This document shows positions 41,650 through 50,655 of a stretch of 64,000 nt of DNA, piece after piece (within the stretch, counting starts at the first letter, position 1; each line of letters opens with the position of its first letter). Position numbers and translations under genes: made by a program. Source of the DNA: DYJE01 sp041660385. Its GTDB lineage: Bacteria > Desulfobacterota > Desulfobacteria > Desulfobacterales > Desulfolunaceae. Below the pieces are notes generated by a model. It made no database searches. It worked only from the letters and a program-made list of their open reading frames with translations, and was not told the DNA's origin. The stretch lies in the NCBI GenBank assembly GCA_041660385.1, contig JBAZWJ010000019.1:1-64000 (forward strand), read 5' to 3'.

Positions 41650-42402
41650 ATGATCAAAGTAGGCATCATCGGCGGCTCGGGTCTTGATGATCCCAAAATT
41701 CTCGATCATCCAAGCGAAGTCACCGTCAGCACGGTATATGGAGAACCTTCTTCGCCGCTCACCCTGGGAAAAATCGGGGGATTCGATGTGGTGCTTCTGG
41801 CCCGCCACGGAAGAAAGCACCAGTTCAGTCCCACCCAGGTGAACAACAGGGCCAACATTCAGGCATTGAAAAGTCAGGGGGTTACCCATATTCTTGCCAC
41901 CACAGCCTGCGGAAGTCTGCGGGAGGAGATCGGCCGGGGGCATTTCGTGGTTCTGGATCAGTTCATAGATTTTACCCGGTTCAGACAAAACACTTTTTTT
42001 AGCTGTTTCCAGAATGGTGCCGAACATACACCCATGGCCGAACCTTTTGACATGGATTTACGTCAGAAACTTTATGACTCGGCTAAAGAGCTTAATTTAC
42101 CGGTCCACATGGGCGGCACGGTGGTAACCATTGAAGGCCCGCGTTTTTCCACCAAAGCCGAATCCAAGATGTTCAGGCTCTGGGGTGCTGATGTCATCAA
42201 TATGTCTACTGCACCGGAGGCCATGCTGGCCAACGAAGCAAAACTTCCCTATGCTGCCGTTGCCATGTCTACCGATTACGACTGCTGGAAAGAGGATGAA
42301 GAGCCCGTTTCCTGGGAAGAAATCCTCAAAGTCTTCAACGAAAACGCCCATTGGGTGAAACAGATTCTCATCAACACCATTCCCAAAATCACGAGAGGTT
42401 AG
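41650..42402 (+). CDS. mtnP: S-methyl-5'-thioadenosine phosphorylase
   Basis: 250-residue MtnP splits methylthioadenosine (from polyamine or SAM radical chemistry) into adenine and methylthioribose-1-phosphate. GIIGGSGLDD is the phosphate-binding start, RHGRKHQFSPTQVNNRAN the purine/phosphate region, and INMSTAPEAMLANE the sugar site. The ATG at 41650 is preferred for AAGGAG 9 bases upstream; a TTG at 41617 is in frame. Adenine released here is recycled by apt two bases downstream, and the sugar phosphate by divergent mtnA. Confidence 0.96.
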   Translation: MIKVGIIGGSGLDDPKILDHPSEVTVSTVYGEPSSPLTLGKIGGFDVVLLARHGRKHQFSPTQVNNRANIQALKSQGVTHILATTACGSLREEIGRGHFVVLDQFIDFTRFRQNTFFSCFQNGAEHTPMAEPFDMDLRQKLYDSAKELNLPVHMGGTVVTIEGPRFSTKAESKMFRLWGADVINMSTAPEAMLANEAKLPYAAVAMSTDYDCWKEDEEPVSWEEILKVFNENAHWVKQILINTIPKITRG

Positions 42403-42404
42403 CC

Positions 42405-42926
42405 ATGGATTTAACGAAAACAATCCGGTCCATTCCGGACTGGCCCATCAAAGGGGTGATTTTCAGAGATTTAACCACCCTGATGCAGAACCCAGAAGCC
42501 TATAAAGCAGCCTGTGATGCGCTTTACGAGCGATACAAGGGCATGAACATCGAAAAAATCGTGGGCATTGATGCCCGGGGTTTTGTGTTTGGCGGCGTTC
42601 TCGCCTATCTTCTCAACGTGGGTTTTGTCCCCGTTCGAAAAAAAGGCAAACTTCCTCACAAGACCATCTCTGCCAGCTATTCTCTGGAATACGGCGAGGA
42701 CCATGTGGAAATGCACGAAGACGCCATCACAAAAGGCGAACGGGTGGTGATTGTTGACGATCTGATCGCCACAGGTGGAACCATGGAAGCTGCCGTGAAA
42801 CTTGTCAGAACACTGGGCGGTGAAATTGTGGAATGTGCCTTTATTGTGGAACTGCCGGATCTCAAAGGCCGGGAGAAAATCAAAGATCAGAAGGTGTTTA
42901 CGCTGTGTGAGTTTGAAGGCGAATGA
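42405..42926 (+). CDS. apt: Adenine phosphoribosyltransferase
   Basis: 173-residue Apt makes AMP from adenine and PRPP. The PRPP-binding motif VVIVDDLIATGGTMEAAV is complete, and the N-terminal IPDWPIKGVIFRDLT is typical. The ATG at 42405 is 2 bases past the mtnP stop with GAGAGG upstream; the longer frame from 42351 lies in mtnP. The pair recycles both halves of methylthioadenosine with MtnA. Confidence 0.97.
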   Translation: MDLTKTIRSIPDWPIKGVIFRDLTTLMQNPEAYKAACDALYERYKGMNIEKIVGIDARGFVFGGVLAYLLNVGFVPVRKKGKLPHKTISASYSLEYGEDHVEMHEDAITKGERVVIVDDLIATGGTMEAAVKLVRTLGGEIVECAFIVELPDLKGREKIKDQKVFTLCEFEGE

Positions 42927-42986
42927 TGAAAAATGAATGTTCAGCTGCGAGTGGTGGGCCGGGCATTTTATAGGGTTAAGCCGAAA

Positions 42987-43010
42987 GGGCGGGTTTGGAC
43001 CCGCCCCTAC
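42987..43010. repeat. Dispersed GTAGGGGCGGGT hairpin, inverted copy
   Basis: GGGCGGGT-TTGG-ACCCGCCC then CTAC. Read on the minus strand it is GTAGGGGCGGGTCCAAACCC, identical to the core at 15421. It lies between apt and the DUF2905 gene. Confidence 0.75.
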
Positions 43011-43054
43011 GCACGTTATTAACATACATGAACTATTTAACGGAAGGCTGACCC

Positions 43055-43285
43055 ATAAGAAGAATACTCATCCTGTCAGGGATTGTGCTTCTGATCGTTG
43101 GTGCTTTTCTTCCTTACATCGCAAAACTTTCCATCGGACGTCTGCCCGGCGATATCCTGATCAGCAAACCTGGGCTCAAGTTTTATTTTCCTGTGACCAC
43201 TATGATCAGCTACTTTGCAGTTTTTTTGTATTTTTCATCTTTGACGAAATTAAGAATGTTGAGAAAGTTTTTCACATCCAGATAA
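43055..43285 (+). CDS. DUF2905-like small membrane protein with apparent ATA start
   Basis: About 76 residues with two membrane segments and SIGRLPGDILISKPGLKFYFP, the DUF2905 signature. The family N-terminus (basic residues then ILILSGIVLL) begins at an ATA codon at 43055, with GGAAGG 8 bases before it. A stop lies two codons upstream, and the next alternative start, GTG at 43085, would remove the first membrane segment. ATA is a very rare start, so this is either genuine, a point mutation of ATG, or a sequence error. The 3' end runs 76 bases into the converging thioredoxin gene, adding an atypical tail (RKFFTSR). Confidence 0.72.
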   Translation: MRRILILSGIVLLIVGAFLPYIAKLSIGRLPGDILISKPGLKFYFPVTTMISYFAVFLYFSSLTKLRMLRKFFTSR

Positions 43286-43653
43286 CCGGGTTGATTGCCG
43301 ATGGGCTCACCCTGATCAGTGAGGAAAAAATTCGCGGGAAGACCACGGACATTGAATTTCTGTGCAAGCTTGGGTTCTTTGTCAGAATTAATCCGCACGG
43401 ATATGAAGTTGTCATTTAAAAACGATACCACTTTGGGGTCCACGAAGGTCTCTTTTTCCATCTTGCGGCAATAGCCGCACCAATCTGCATGAAAGTTGAT
43501 GTAGATTTTCTTCTTTTTTTCTTTGGCCAAAGATATCCCTTTATCGTAGCCGTACCATGTAATAGAGCTTGCGGCCATTGTCGAAAAAACAGGAACAGTG
43601 AGAAAAAAGAAAAGGATAAGGGCCGCAATTATATTTAAACATTTTTTATTCAT
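43210..43653 (-). CDS. Exported thioredoxin-fold protein
   Basis: 147 residues with a signal peptide (LFFFLTVPVFSTMA) and a thioredoxin domain whose active site is WCGYC, preceded by NFHAD. The cis-Pro loop is GLPANFFL. It resembles DsbD-gamma or periplasmic reductants. AGGAGC precedes the ATG. It lies 26 bases after ccdA in the same direction; CcdA would pass electrons across the membrane to it. The last 76 bases overlap the converging DUF2905 gene. Confidence 0.9.
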   Translation of the reverse strand: MNKKCLNIIAALILFFFLTVPVFSTMAASSITWYGYDKGISLAKEKKKKIYINFHADWCGYCRKMEKETFVDPKVVSFLNDNFISVRINSDKEPKLAQKFNVRGLPANFFLTDQGEPIGNQPGYLDVKNFLNILNFVKDEKYKKTAK

Positions 43654-43679
43654 GAAATGCTCCTGGAAAATATTGCTGA

Positions 43680-44381
43680 TTAATAAGCTGTTATCATGTT
43701 CATTTTATCGAAAACAAGAAGGAGCCCCATCACAATCAGAAGAACGCCTGCTGCAACCGTTACGAATCGTATCCATTGACTTGCTCGCTTGATGAAGGCC
43801 AGCATATAGTTTATGAAAAAACTCATGAGGATAAAAGGTAGGGCCATCCCCAGAGAATAAATCGAAAGAAGAGTCATACCGTGGGGCACCGATCCTTCAG
43901 TTGCCGCAATCGCAAGAATAGTGCCCAGAAGGGGTCCGATGCATGGACTCCACCCCGCTCCAAAAGCCATACCCACAAGAAAAACGCCAAGAATATGAAG
44001 GGGCTTGTTCCGAACGTGAATTTTTTTCTCGTAATCAAAAAAGGGAATTCGTACAATGCCTGCAAGGTGTGCCCCAAAGACAATGACCACAGCTCCTCCA
44101 GCCAGTCTTATGAACTCCTTGTACGCATCCAGCTGCTGTCCCATCATGGAAACAGCACCTCCTAAAAGAATAAACACCAGGGAAAAACCCAGAACATAAG
44201 CTACGGTGGACAGAATGAGCTTATTTCTGACAGTCTGATCACCGCCCGCAGTTAAATCTTCCAGGCTCATACCTGTGATGAACGTGAAATAGGCTGGAAT
44301 CAATGGAAGAACACAGGGAGACAGAAACGATAGAATACCCGCAGTGAACGCAGCAGTAAACGATACATGTTGGGCGAACAT
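43680..44381 (-). CDS. ccdA: Thiol:disulfide transmembrane transporter CcdA
   Basis: 233 residues with six membrane segments. The conserved cysteines lie in LSPCVLPLIPAY and WSPCIGPLLG, the pair that carries electrons from cytoplasmic thioredoxin to periplasmic partners, often for cytochrome c maturation. It is first in a two-gene unit with the exported thioredoxin. The reducing supply would come from TrxA/TrxB. Confidence 0.93.
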   Translation of the reverse strand: MFAQHVSFTAAFTAGILSFLSPCVLPLIPAYFTFITGMSLEDLTAGGDQTVRNKLILSTVAYVLGFSLVFILLGGAVSMMGQQLDAYKEFIRLAGGAVVIVFGAHLAGIVRIPFFDYEKKIHVRNKPLHILGVFLVGMAFGAGWSPCIGPLLGTILAIAATEGSVPHGMTLLSIYSLGMALPFILMSFFINYMLAFIKRASQWIRFVTVAAGVLLIVMGLLLVFDKMNMITAY

Positions 44382-44866
44382 ATCCCGCCTTTTTTTATAG
44401 GTTAAGACATTCCAGGATCATCAGTGTCAGCGCATCTGACATTATGATGATGAAAATTCGTACCATGATCATAAAAAAAAAGGCACAGGAAAGCAAATGA
44501 AAAGGTCGATATTCTTTTGCTTGCCAAACACTTTGTCTTTGTTATATAATTTAAACAAAGTAATTTAAGGGTTCATCTTGTCGTACAGTTAATTCATCCA
44601 TTTTAGATTCATGTCTTAGAAAATCGTTATTTCTATGAGTTTTTTACGCCCTTGGAACATTTGTTCATGCTCTTGTTGATTGAGCAATGATTGTTTTAAG
44701 CGAGGGGCGTTAATTTTTTTCCCCAAGAGTGGGAATCCACTCAACTTTAATAATAAAATGCCGATAAACCAAAAGGGAACACGCATCCCTCTCAAGATAC
44801 CGGCCTGAACGATATCGCGTGATTAAAAAATCGCATAAACAACAATACGCATAAGCAGGAGGCACT
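44382..44866. other. Intergenic region before the chemosensory operon
   Basis: 485 bases with no gene recognised. A sigma70-like promoter lies at 44521-44550, which would leave a leader of about 310 bases before cheA. Neither dispersed repeats nor a known riboswitch was seen. Confidence 0.5.
44521..44550 (+). promoter_or_regulatory. Candidate sigma70 promoter of the chemosensory operon
   Basis: TTGCCA (44521-44526), an 18-base spacer, and a perfect TATAAT (44545-44550). The long distance to cheA means a second promoter nearer the gene is possible. Confidence 0.5.
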
Positions 44867-47800
44867 ATGGTCTTTGAAGATGATGAAACCCTACGTATGT
44901 ACGTGGACGAATCTCTTGAACATCTATCGGACATCGAAAACGATCTTCTTACCATCGAGGAAGGGGGGGCCGACATTGATGAAGACCTTGTCAACAACGT
45001 GTTCAGAGCAGCCCATTCCATCAAAGGCGGGGCCGGATTTATGGGGCTTACGGTTGTTAAAGAGCTTTCCCATAATCTGGAAAACGTTCTGGGTATGGTC
45101 AGAACTAGGGATATGGTCCCCACTCCGGAGGTTATAAGCATCCTTTTAAAAGCCTTCGACAAACTTCATGATCTCATCCAGAACATTCATAGCAGCAATG
45201 AAGCGGATGTGTCCGTGCATATCGAAAGCCTGATTGCTGTGACCACAGGGTCCCTTCCTGAAAATGAAAAAGATAATGTGTCAAGCATTGTGGAAGTCCG
45301 CCATCCTGGCTCCGGGATATCGTTTCTCGTTCCAAAATTCGATATTGTCCAGGCAAAAAAACAGGGCAAATATCTGTATATCGTAGAATACGATATGATC
45401 CAGGATATTCAGAAAAAAGGTAAAACACCCTTTGACGTGATTTCGTCGCTTTTAAACAGCGGAAACATCATCGACTCCAAAGTGGACATCGGTTCTGTTG
45501 GAACACTTGAAGACGAGCTTCCCGCAAGAATACCTTTCCGGCTTCTATTCGCGTCCATCATCGAGCCTGACATGGCGTCCACCCTGGTGGATGTTCCAAA
45601 AGAAAACGTCAACCATATTACAGAAGCGATGATCACCGAAGCCACAGGAATTTCTGTTCAGGAAAAATTGGTGGAGAAACAGGTTGCGCCGCTGGCACCT
45701 TCGCCTTCAGTTCCCGTCACTCCAGTGCCTCAGCCTGAGCCGGTCAAGGTTGTTTCCCAGCCTGTGGTGGAGGAGAAAGTCGTGGCCGCTCCTGTTGTTA
45801 AAAAAATCCAGGAAGAAACAAGAGAGGTTTATGCGGTTCAGGCCGAAGCTGTTGAAATCCGGGAAGAGGCGCGTCAGGGCGATGCAGCTTCAAAATCGGT
45901 TCAAGGTTCCCTTCGTGTCAACATCAACCTTCTTGACACACTGATGACACTGGCCGGTGAGCTGGTGCTCAGCCGAAACCAGCTCATGCAGGGCGTATCG
46001 GCTAACAACGCACGGGCAACAGAGCTTTCCAGCCAGCGTATCGACATGATCACTTCAGAACTTCAGGAAGCGATAATGCGGACCAGGATGCAGCCTATCT
46101 CCAACGTATTCAACAAGTTCACCCGTGTGGTCCGGGATCTTTCCAAAGATCTGGGTAAACAGATCGACCTGTTCATCGAAGGAAAGGACGTAGAACTGGA
46201 CAAAACCATCATCGAAGCCATCAATGATCCACTGACCCATCTGGTGAGAAATTCAGTTGACCACGGCATCGAAAGCCCAGACATACGCATGTCCCTTAAA
46301 AAACCCATGACAGGTAAAATCGTTTTAAAGGCGTTCCACGAAGCAGGACAGGTGAACATCGAAATCACCGATGACGGCAACGGTATTGACGGTGACAAGA
46401 TGGCCGATTTGTCAGTTAAAAAAGGCCTGATCACAGAGCAGGAACGGAGCATGATGTCGGAAAAGGACAGGATAAACCTGATTTTCCTTCCAGGTTTTTC
46501 AACAGCACAAAAAATTACCGACGTTTCAGGTCGCGGAGTGGGCATGGATGTGGTGAAAACCAACCTGGACAAACTGGGCGGAATCATCGACATTGATTCG
46601 GTGGTGGGTTCGGGCACCACGTTCAGAATCAAACTGCCGCTTACCCTGGCCATTATTCCCAGCCAGATCATTTCCATTGGCTCTGAGCGGTATGCTATTC
46701 CCCAGGTGAACCTTGATGAACTCTTAAGGATTCCCGCTGCCCAGGTCAAGGAACGTATTGAAAAAGTGGGCAACGCTGAGGTTGTGCGGCTGAGAGGTAC
46801 CCTTCTTCCCTTGCTTAACCTTGCCCAGATTTTGGGAATCCAGAAAACCTATATTGATCCTGAGACTGGCGAGAGTTATCCGGACAAACGGTTGGCCATT
46901 TCCGACAGACGGTCACGGAACATGGATGCCAATATGGACGAGATCCTGGTTGATCCTGCTCATATGAAATCAAGAAGTTCAGAAGACCGCAGTTACCGTT
47001 CGGCAAGCGCTATCAATATCGCAGTGGTTTCGGCTGGAAGTTTCAAATACGGCCTTGTGGTGGATCGGTTGTGCGATTCCGAAGAAATCGTGGTCAAGCC
47101 CCTTGGCCGCCATTTAAGCCAGTGTGAAGGTTATGCAGGAGCCACCATTATGGGCGATGGAAAGGTAGCCCTTATCCTTGATGTGGCCAGTCTTGCGAGA
47201 ATGGGGAATTTGATGACCGTTTCAACCAAGGCCATGGAAAAAGATGCGTTGAGAGCCCTGGCGGTTGGCACGGACCGGACATCGCTCCTTCTTTTCAGAA
47301 ACGACGAAAAAGAACAGTTCGCCGCACCTTTGAATCTTGTGGAACGTATTGAGCGGATTCAGACATCGGATATCGAAGTCGTGGGTGGCAAGCGGGTCAT
47401 ACAGTACCGAGGCGGAACCCTGCCGCTCCATGAGCTTTCGGAAGTTGCCCAGGTCAAGCCTCTTCCGGAAAGAAATCAGCACGAGGTGATCGTTTTCAAG
47501 ATTTCCGGAAAAGAGGTAGGCCTTCTCGTTGCCCCGCCTGTGGATGCCATGGAAGTGGATCTCAACATCGACGCCACAACCCTCAAGCAGACGGGTATCA
47601 TGGGCTCCATCATCGTGGGTGATTTCACAACCCTGATGATCGACATGTTCGATATCGTGAAGACGTTGAATCCGGACTGGTTTATCGAAAAGGAATCCGT
47701 CACCCGGCTTACCAAAAAAGCCCCGGAAAGCGTGACTCTTCTTTTTGCGGAGGATTCAGCTTTTTTCAGAAATCAGGTCAAGGGATTCTTCGAAGATGAG

Positions 47801-48097
47801 GGATTCAAAGTGGTCGCTGCTGAAGACGGAGCCAAAGCCTGGGCTCTTCTTGAAGAACTGGGCGACGCCATCACAGGGGTTGTGACCGATCTTGAAATGC
47901 CGGTTATGGACGGATTTGAACTGGCAAAAAAGATCAAGACCAGTTCCAAATACGGTCATCTCCCTGTGATTGCCCTGACCTCCCTTGCCAGTGAATCGGA
48001 TATTAAAAAAGGCAAGGCCGCAGGTATCGACAGCTACGAAATCAAGCTGGACAGAGAGCAGCTGGTGAGTGTGGTAAGAAGTTACATGTTGAAATAA
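44867..48097 (+). CDS. cheA: CheA-type hybrid histidine kinase with two CheW domains and a receiver
   Basis: 1076-residue chemosensory kinase. Hpt domain at 1-110 with His50 in AAHSIKGGAG; a variable region to about 340 with a Pro/Val/Glu-rich linker; dimerisation and ATPase domains (about 345-600, N-box LVRNSVDHGIE, GFSTAQKITDVSGRGVGMDVV). A CheW-like domain (about 600-780) holds an insert with a Ser/Arg-rich stretch. A second CheW-like domain spans about 785-940, and a C-terminal receiver (about 955-1075) has its phospho-acceptor Asp1008 in VTDLEMPVMDG. A fused receiver recalls FrzE and other alternative-function systems, where it acts as phosphate sink. AGGAGG precedes the ATG. Confidence 0.93.
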   Translation: MVFEDDETLRMYVDESLEHLSDIENDLLTIEEGGADIDEDLVNNVFRAAHSIKGGAGFMGLTVVKELSHNLENVLGMVRTRDMVPTPEVISILLKAFDKLHDLIQNIHSSNEADVSVHIESLIAVTTGSLPENEKDNVSSIVEVRHPGSGISFLVPKFDIVQAKKQGKYLYIVEYDMIQDIQKKGKTPFDVISSLLNSGNIIDSKVDIGSVGTLEDELPARIPFRLLFASIIEPDMASTLVDVPKENVNHITEAMITEATGISVQEKLVEKQVAPLAPSPSVPVTPVPQPEPVKVVSQPVVEEKVVAAPVVKKIQEETREVYAVQAEAVEIREEARQGDAASKSVQGSLRVNINLLDTLMTLAGELVLSRNQLMQGVSANNARATELSSQRIDMITSELQEAIMRTRMQPISNVFNKFTRVVRDLSKDLGKQIDLFIEGKDVELDKTIIEAINDPLTHLVRNSVDHGIESPDIRMSLKKPMTGKIVLKAFHEAGQVNIEITDDGNGIDGDKMADLSVKKGLITEQERSMMSEKDRINLIFLPGFSTAQKITDVSGRGVGMDVVKTNLDKLGGIIDIDSVVGSGTTFRIKLPLTLAIIPSQIISIGSERYAIPQVNLDELLRIPAAQVKERIEKVGNAEVVRLRGTLLPLLNLAQILGIQKTYIDPETGESYPDKRLAISDRRSRNMDANMDEILVDPAHMKSRSSEDRSYRSASAINIAVVSAGSFKYGLVVDRLCDSEEIVVKPLGRHLSQCEGYAGATIMGDGKVALILDVASLARMGNLMTVSTKAMEKDALRALAVGTDRTSLLLFRNDEKEQFAAPLNLVERIERIQTSDIEVVGGKRVIQYRGGTLPLHELSEVAQVKPLPERNQHEVIVFKISGKEVGLLVAPPVDAMEVDLNIDATTLKQTGIMGSIIVGDFTTLMIDMFDIVKTLNPDWFIEKESVTRLTKKAPESVTLLFAEDSAFFRNQVKGFFEDEGFKVVAAEDGAKAWALLEELGDAITGVVTDLEMPVMDGFELAKKIKTSSKYGHLPVIALTSLASESDIKKGKAAGIDSYEIKLDREQLVSVVRSYMLK

Positions 48098-48113
48098 AAA
48101 AGGAGCATGAACG

Positions 48114-48566
48114 ATGAGTCAGGTTAAATCAAAAAACAAAAGTACCGACATGCTTGAACTTGCGACGTTTTATGTGGGTGACGCCCTTTGCGGCATCGAC
48201 ATCCTCAATATCCAGGAAATCAATAAGCAGACAGAGGTGACGGTTGTTCCTCAGTCGGCTGATTATGTGAAAGGTGTTTTGAATCTCCGGGGGAAAATTG
48301 TATCGGTGATTGATCTGGGACAGAAAATCGGACTTTCACCTATTAATTTTCACAAAGACAACAGAAACATCATCGTTAATTCCCATGATGAACATATCGG
48401 TCTTCTGGTGGACCGGATCAGCGATGTGATGGTGGCCGATCCGGCAGGGATTGAAAAACCACCTGCTAATATCGGTGGAATCCAGGGACGGTTTTTCGAA
48501 GGGGTTTTTAAAACGGATAGAAGCCTGATCGGTATCCTTGATATTGAAGAGGTTCTCAAGGATTAA
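48114..48566 (+). CDS. cheW: CheW-type coupling protein
   Basis: 150-residue scaffold that links receptors to CheA. The core AQSADYVKGVLNLRGKIVSVIDL-type pattern is visible as PQSADYVKGVLNLRG. AAGGAG lies before the ATG, 16 bases after the cheA stop. With the two CheW-like domains in CheA, this array has three coupling domains. No receptor gene lies in the operon, so receptors must be encoded elsewhere. Confidence 0.95.
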   Translation: MSQVKSKNKSTDMLELATFYVGDALCGIDILNIQEINKQTEVTVVPQSADYVKGVLNLRGKIVSVIDLGQKIGLSPINFHKDNRNIIVNSHDEHIGLLVDRISDVMVADPAGIEKPPANIGGIQGRFFEGVFKTDRSLIGILDIEEVLKD

Positions 48567-48635
48567 GCTATTGATACCAATTATCTTTCGTATTCAACGC
48601 TCATCGCCATTAACATTTCATTCTGAGGTATCATC

Positions 48636-49799
48636 GTGGATCCCTTACGCGTACTAGTAGTCGACGATACCATAGTCTATCGGAAAATTGTCAGTGACGT
48701 CCTTTCTGTTATTCCCGGAGTCATGGTGGTGGGTTCGGCCAACAACGGCAAAATAGCCCTTTCAAGGATTCAGAACCTCAAGCCGGATCTGATCACTCTG
48801 GACGTCGAAATGCCCGAGATGAATGGTCTCCAGGTTCTGGAACATATTCGGAAAGGGAATCTTGATACGGAAGCGATCATGTTGTCCACCTTGACGGTAA
48901 AGGGCGGGGAAATGACGATCAAGGCCCTGGAACTCGGAGCATTTGACTTTATTCCGAAACCCCAGGAAGGAACCATGGCCGAAAACATGGCAGCGGTCAC
49001 GGCCCTTCTAACTCCCATGATCAGGAACATTCAAAAAAGAATTGAAACCAAGAAGCGGATCAGGGAAAAATATCAGTCTGGAAAACCATCGCCCTTTCCA
49101 GCGGCACCTCTCGGCACGGCTCTCCCACCAAGGATGGAATCACGGCCCCTTCAAACCAGGCCGTTTTCATCCGGAATCCGATCCAGGTCGGAAATTGTGG
49201 CCATCGGAATATCAACGGGCGGCCCCAATGCACTATCCCGTATGATGCCCATGCTGCCGGCTGATATTAATGTTCCCATCGTCATCGTCCAACATATGCC
49301 GCCGCTTTTTACCCAGTCCCTCGCAAACAGCTTGAACGCCAAGTGCAACATAGCAGTCAGGGAAGCGAAACACGGAGATATTCTGGAACCCAATGTGGCC
49401 CTTATCGCACCGGGCGGCAAGCAGATGAGAATTGCGGCGCATGGGGACGGGAAAAGACGTATGGTTCAGATTACCGATGACCCGCCTCTTAACAGTTGCA
49501 AGCCCTCTGCGGATTATCTGTTTTTTTCCGTTGCTACCCATTATGTGGGTCGGGCCACGGGCGTGATCATGACCGGGATGGGGTCTGACGGGACAAAGGG
49601 ATTAAAACTCATGAGGGAAAACGGAGCAGGTATTATTGCTCAGAGCGAAGAAACGTGTACGGTATACGGTATGCCCAAGGAGCCCATCGAATCCGGGATC
49701 GTGGATACCATTGCACCCCTGGACCGCATTGCCGAAGAAATCGTGAAGACACTAAAGCCGCGAACCGTTTTATCTTCAATTGGAAAAGCCAATGAGTAA
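48636..49799 (+). CDS. cheB: Chemotaxis response regulator methylesterase CheB
   Basis: 387 residues. The receiver domain (Asp56 in ITLDVEMPEMNG) regulates a C-terminal methylesterase that removes methyl groups from receptor glutamates. The catalytic triad is visible as Ser in GISTGGPNAL, His in VQHMPP and Asp in GMGSDGT. It starts with GTG at 48636 after GAGG. The last 8 bases overlap cheR, so demethylase and methylase are translationally coupled. Confidence 0.95.
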   Translation: MDPLRVLVVDDTIVYRKIVSDVLSVIPGVMVVGSANNGKIALSRIQNLKPDLITLDVEMPEMNGLQVLEHIRKGNLDTEAIMLSTLTVKGGEMTIKALELGAFDFIPKPQEGTMAENMAAVTALLTPMIRNIQKRIETKKRIREKYQSGKPSPFPAAPLGTALPPRMESRPLQTRPFSSGIRSRSEIVAIGISTGGPNALSRMMPMLPADINVPIVIVQHMPPLFTQSLANSLNAKCNIAVREAKHGDILEPNVALIAPGGKQMRIAAHGDGKRRMVQITDDPPLNSCKPSADYLFFSVATHYVGRATGVIMTGMGSDGTKGLKLMRENGAGIIAQSEETCTVYGMPKEPIESGIVDTIAPLDRIAEEIVKTLKPRTVLSSIGKANE

Positions 49800-50640
49800 A
49801 CTGAAAATAACCCCTTCCGAATTTCAGATCATGTCCAAATACATCCTTGATGTGTCTGGAATTTCTCTTGCTCCGGGGAAAGAATATCTCATTGAAACGC
49901 GTCTATCCCAGATTGTGGATGACTTAAATGTGAGATCCTTTCAAGATCTTCATTCCAAAGCGCGCTCAGACAGTACGGGAGGTCTTGAAAAAAAGATTAT
50001 CGACGCCATATCCACCAATGAAACTTATTTTTTCAGGGATAATTCACCCTTTGATCTGATCCAGCACAAACTGCTCCCCGACATGATCGATCGGCGAATG
50101 AAGAACGGCTCGTCCGGGCTTAAAACACCCATAAAGATCTGGAGCAGTGCCAGTTCCACAGGTCAGGAAATTTACAGCATTGCCATGATTCTTAAGGATC
50201 TTGGTATTGATCCCATAAGGTACAACATCAAACTCCTTGCAACAGACATATCCGACGCAGCCATCGCCCAGGCAAGCTACGGAAAGTACAATCGCTTCGA
50301 GGTCACCCGTGGGCTATCAACCCAGAGACTGGACCGCTATTTTAACCCTGATGGCGACCACTGGCGGATCAAGGATGAGATCAGAGCCATGGTGACATTC
50401 CGTAAAATGAACCTGATGAAGCCGTTCGTGGGTATGGGAAAATTCGACATGATTCTCTGCCGGAACGTGGCGATATATTTTACAGGAGAAGACAGAAAAC
50501 GGTTGTTCCATAAAATCGCCGAATCTTTGGAGCCGGACGGTTTTCTCATAATCGGTTCCACCGAATCCCTGACCAACGATATTGTGATTTTTCAACCTCA
50601 GCGCTATTTGAATTCGACATTCTACATCTTAAAAAAATAA
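49792..50640 (+). CDS. cheR: Receptor methyltransferase CheR
   Basis: 282-residue SAM-dependent enzyme that methylates receptor glutamates. The N-terminal helical domain carries ISTNETYFFRD, and the SAM-binding part has KIWSSASSTGQEIYSIAM (the usual reading is AASTGEE) and FDMILCRNVAIYF. The ATG at 49792 overlaps the cheB end (ATGAGTAA). A TTG at 49780 is in frame. Confidence 0.94.
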   Translation: MSKLKITPSEFQIMSKYILDVSGISLAPGKEYLIETRLSQIVDDLNVRSFQDLHSKARSDSTGGLEKKIIDAISTNETYFFRDNSPFDLIQHKLLPDMIDRRMKNGSSGLKTPIKIWSSASSTGQEIYSIAMILKDLGIDPIRYNIKLLATDISDAAIAQASYGKYNRFEVTRGLSTQRLDRYFNPDGDHWRIKDEIRAMVTFRKMNLMKPFVGMGKFDMILCRNVAIYFTGEDRKRLFHKIAESLEPDGFLIIGSTESLTNDIVIFQPQRYLNSTFYILKK

Positions 50641-50655
50641 CTTTAAGGCTATATT

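Noticed and set aside
46063..46773. 236-codon minus-strand open frame
   Set aside because: Antisense to the CheA kinase domain; no homology pattern visible.
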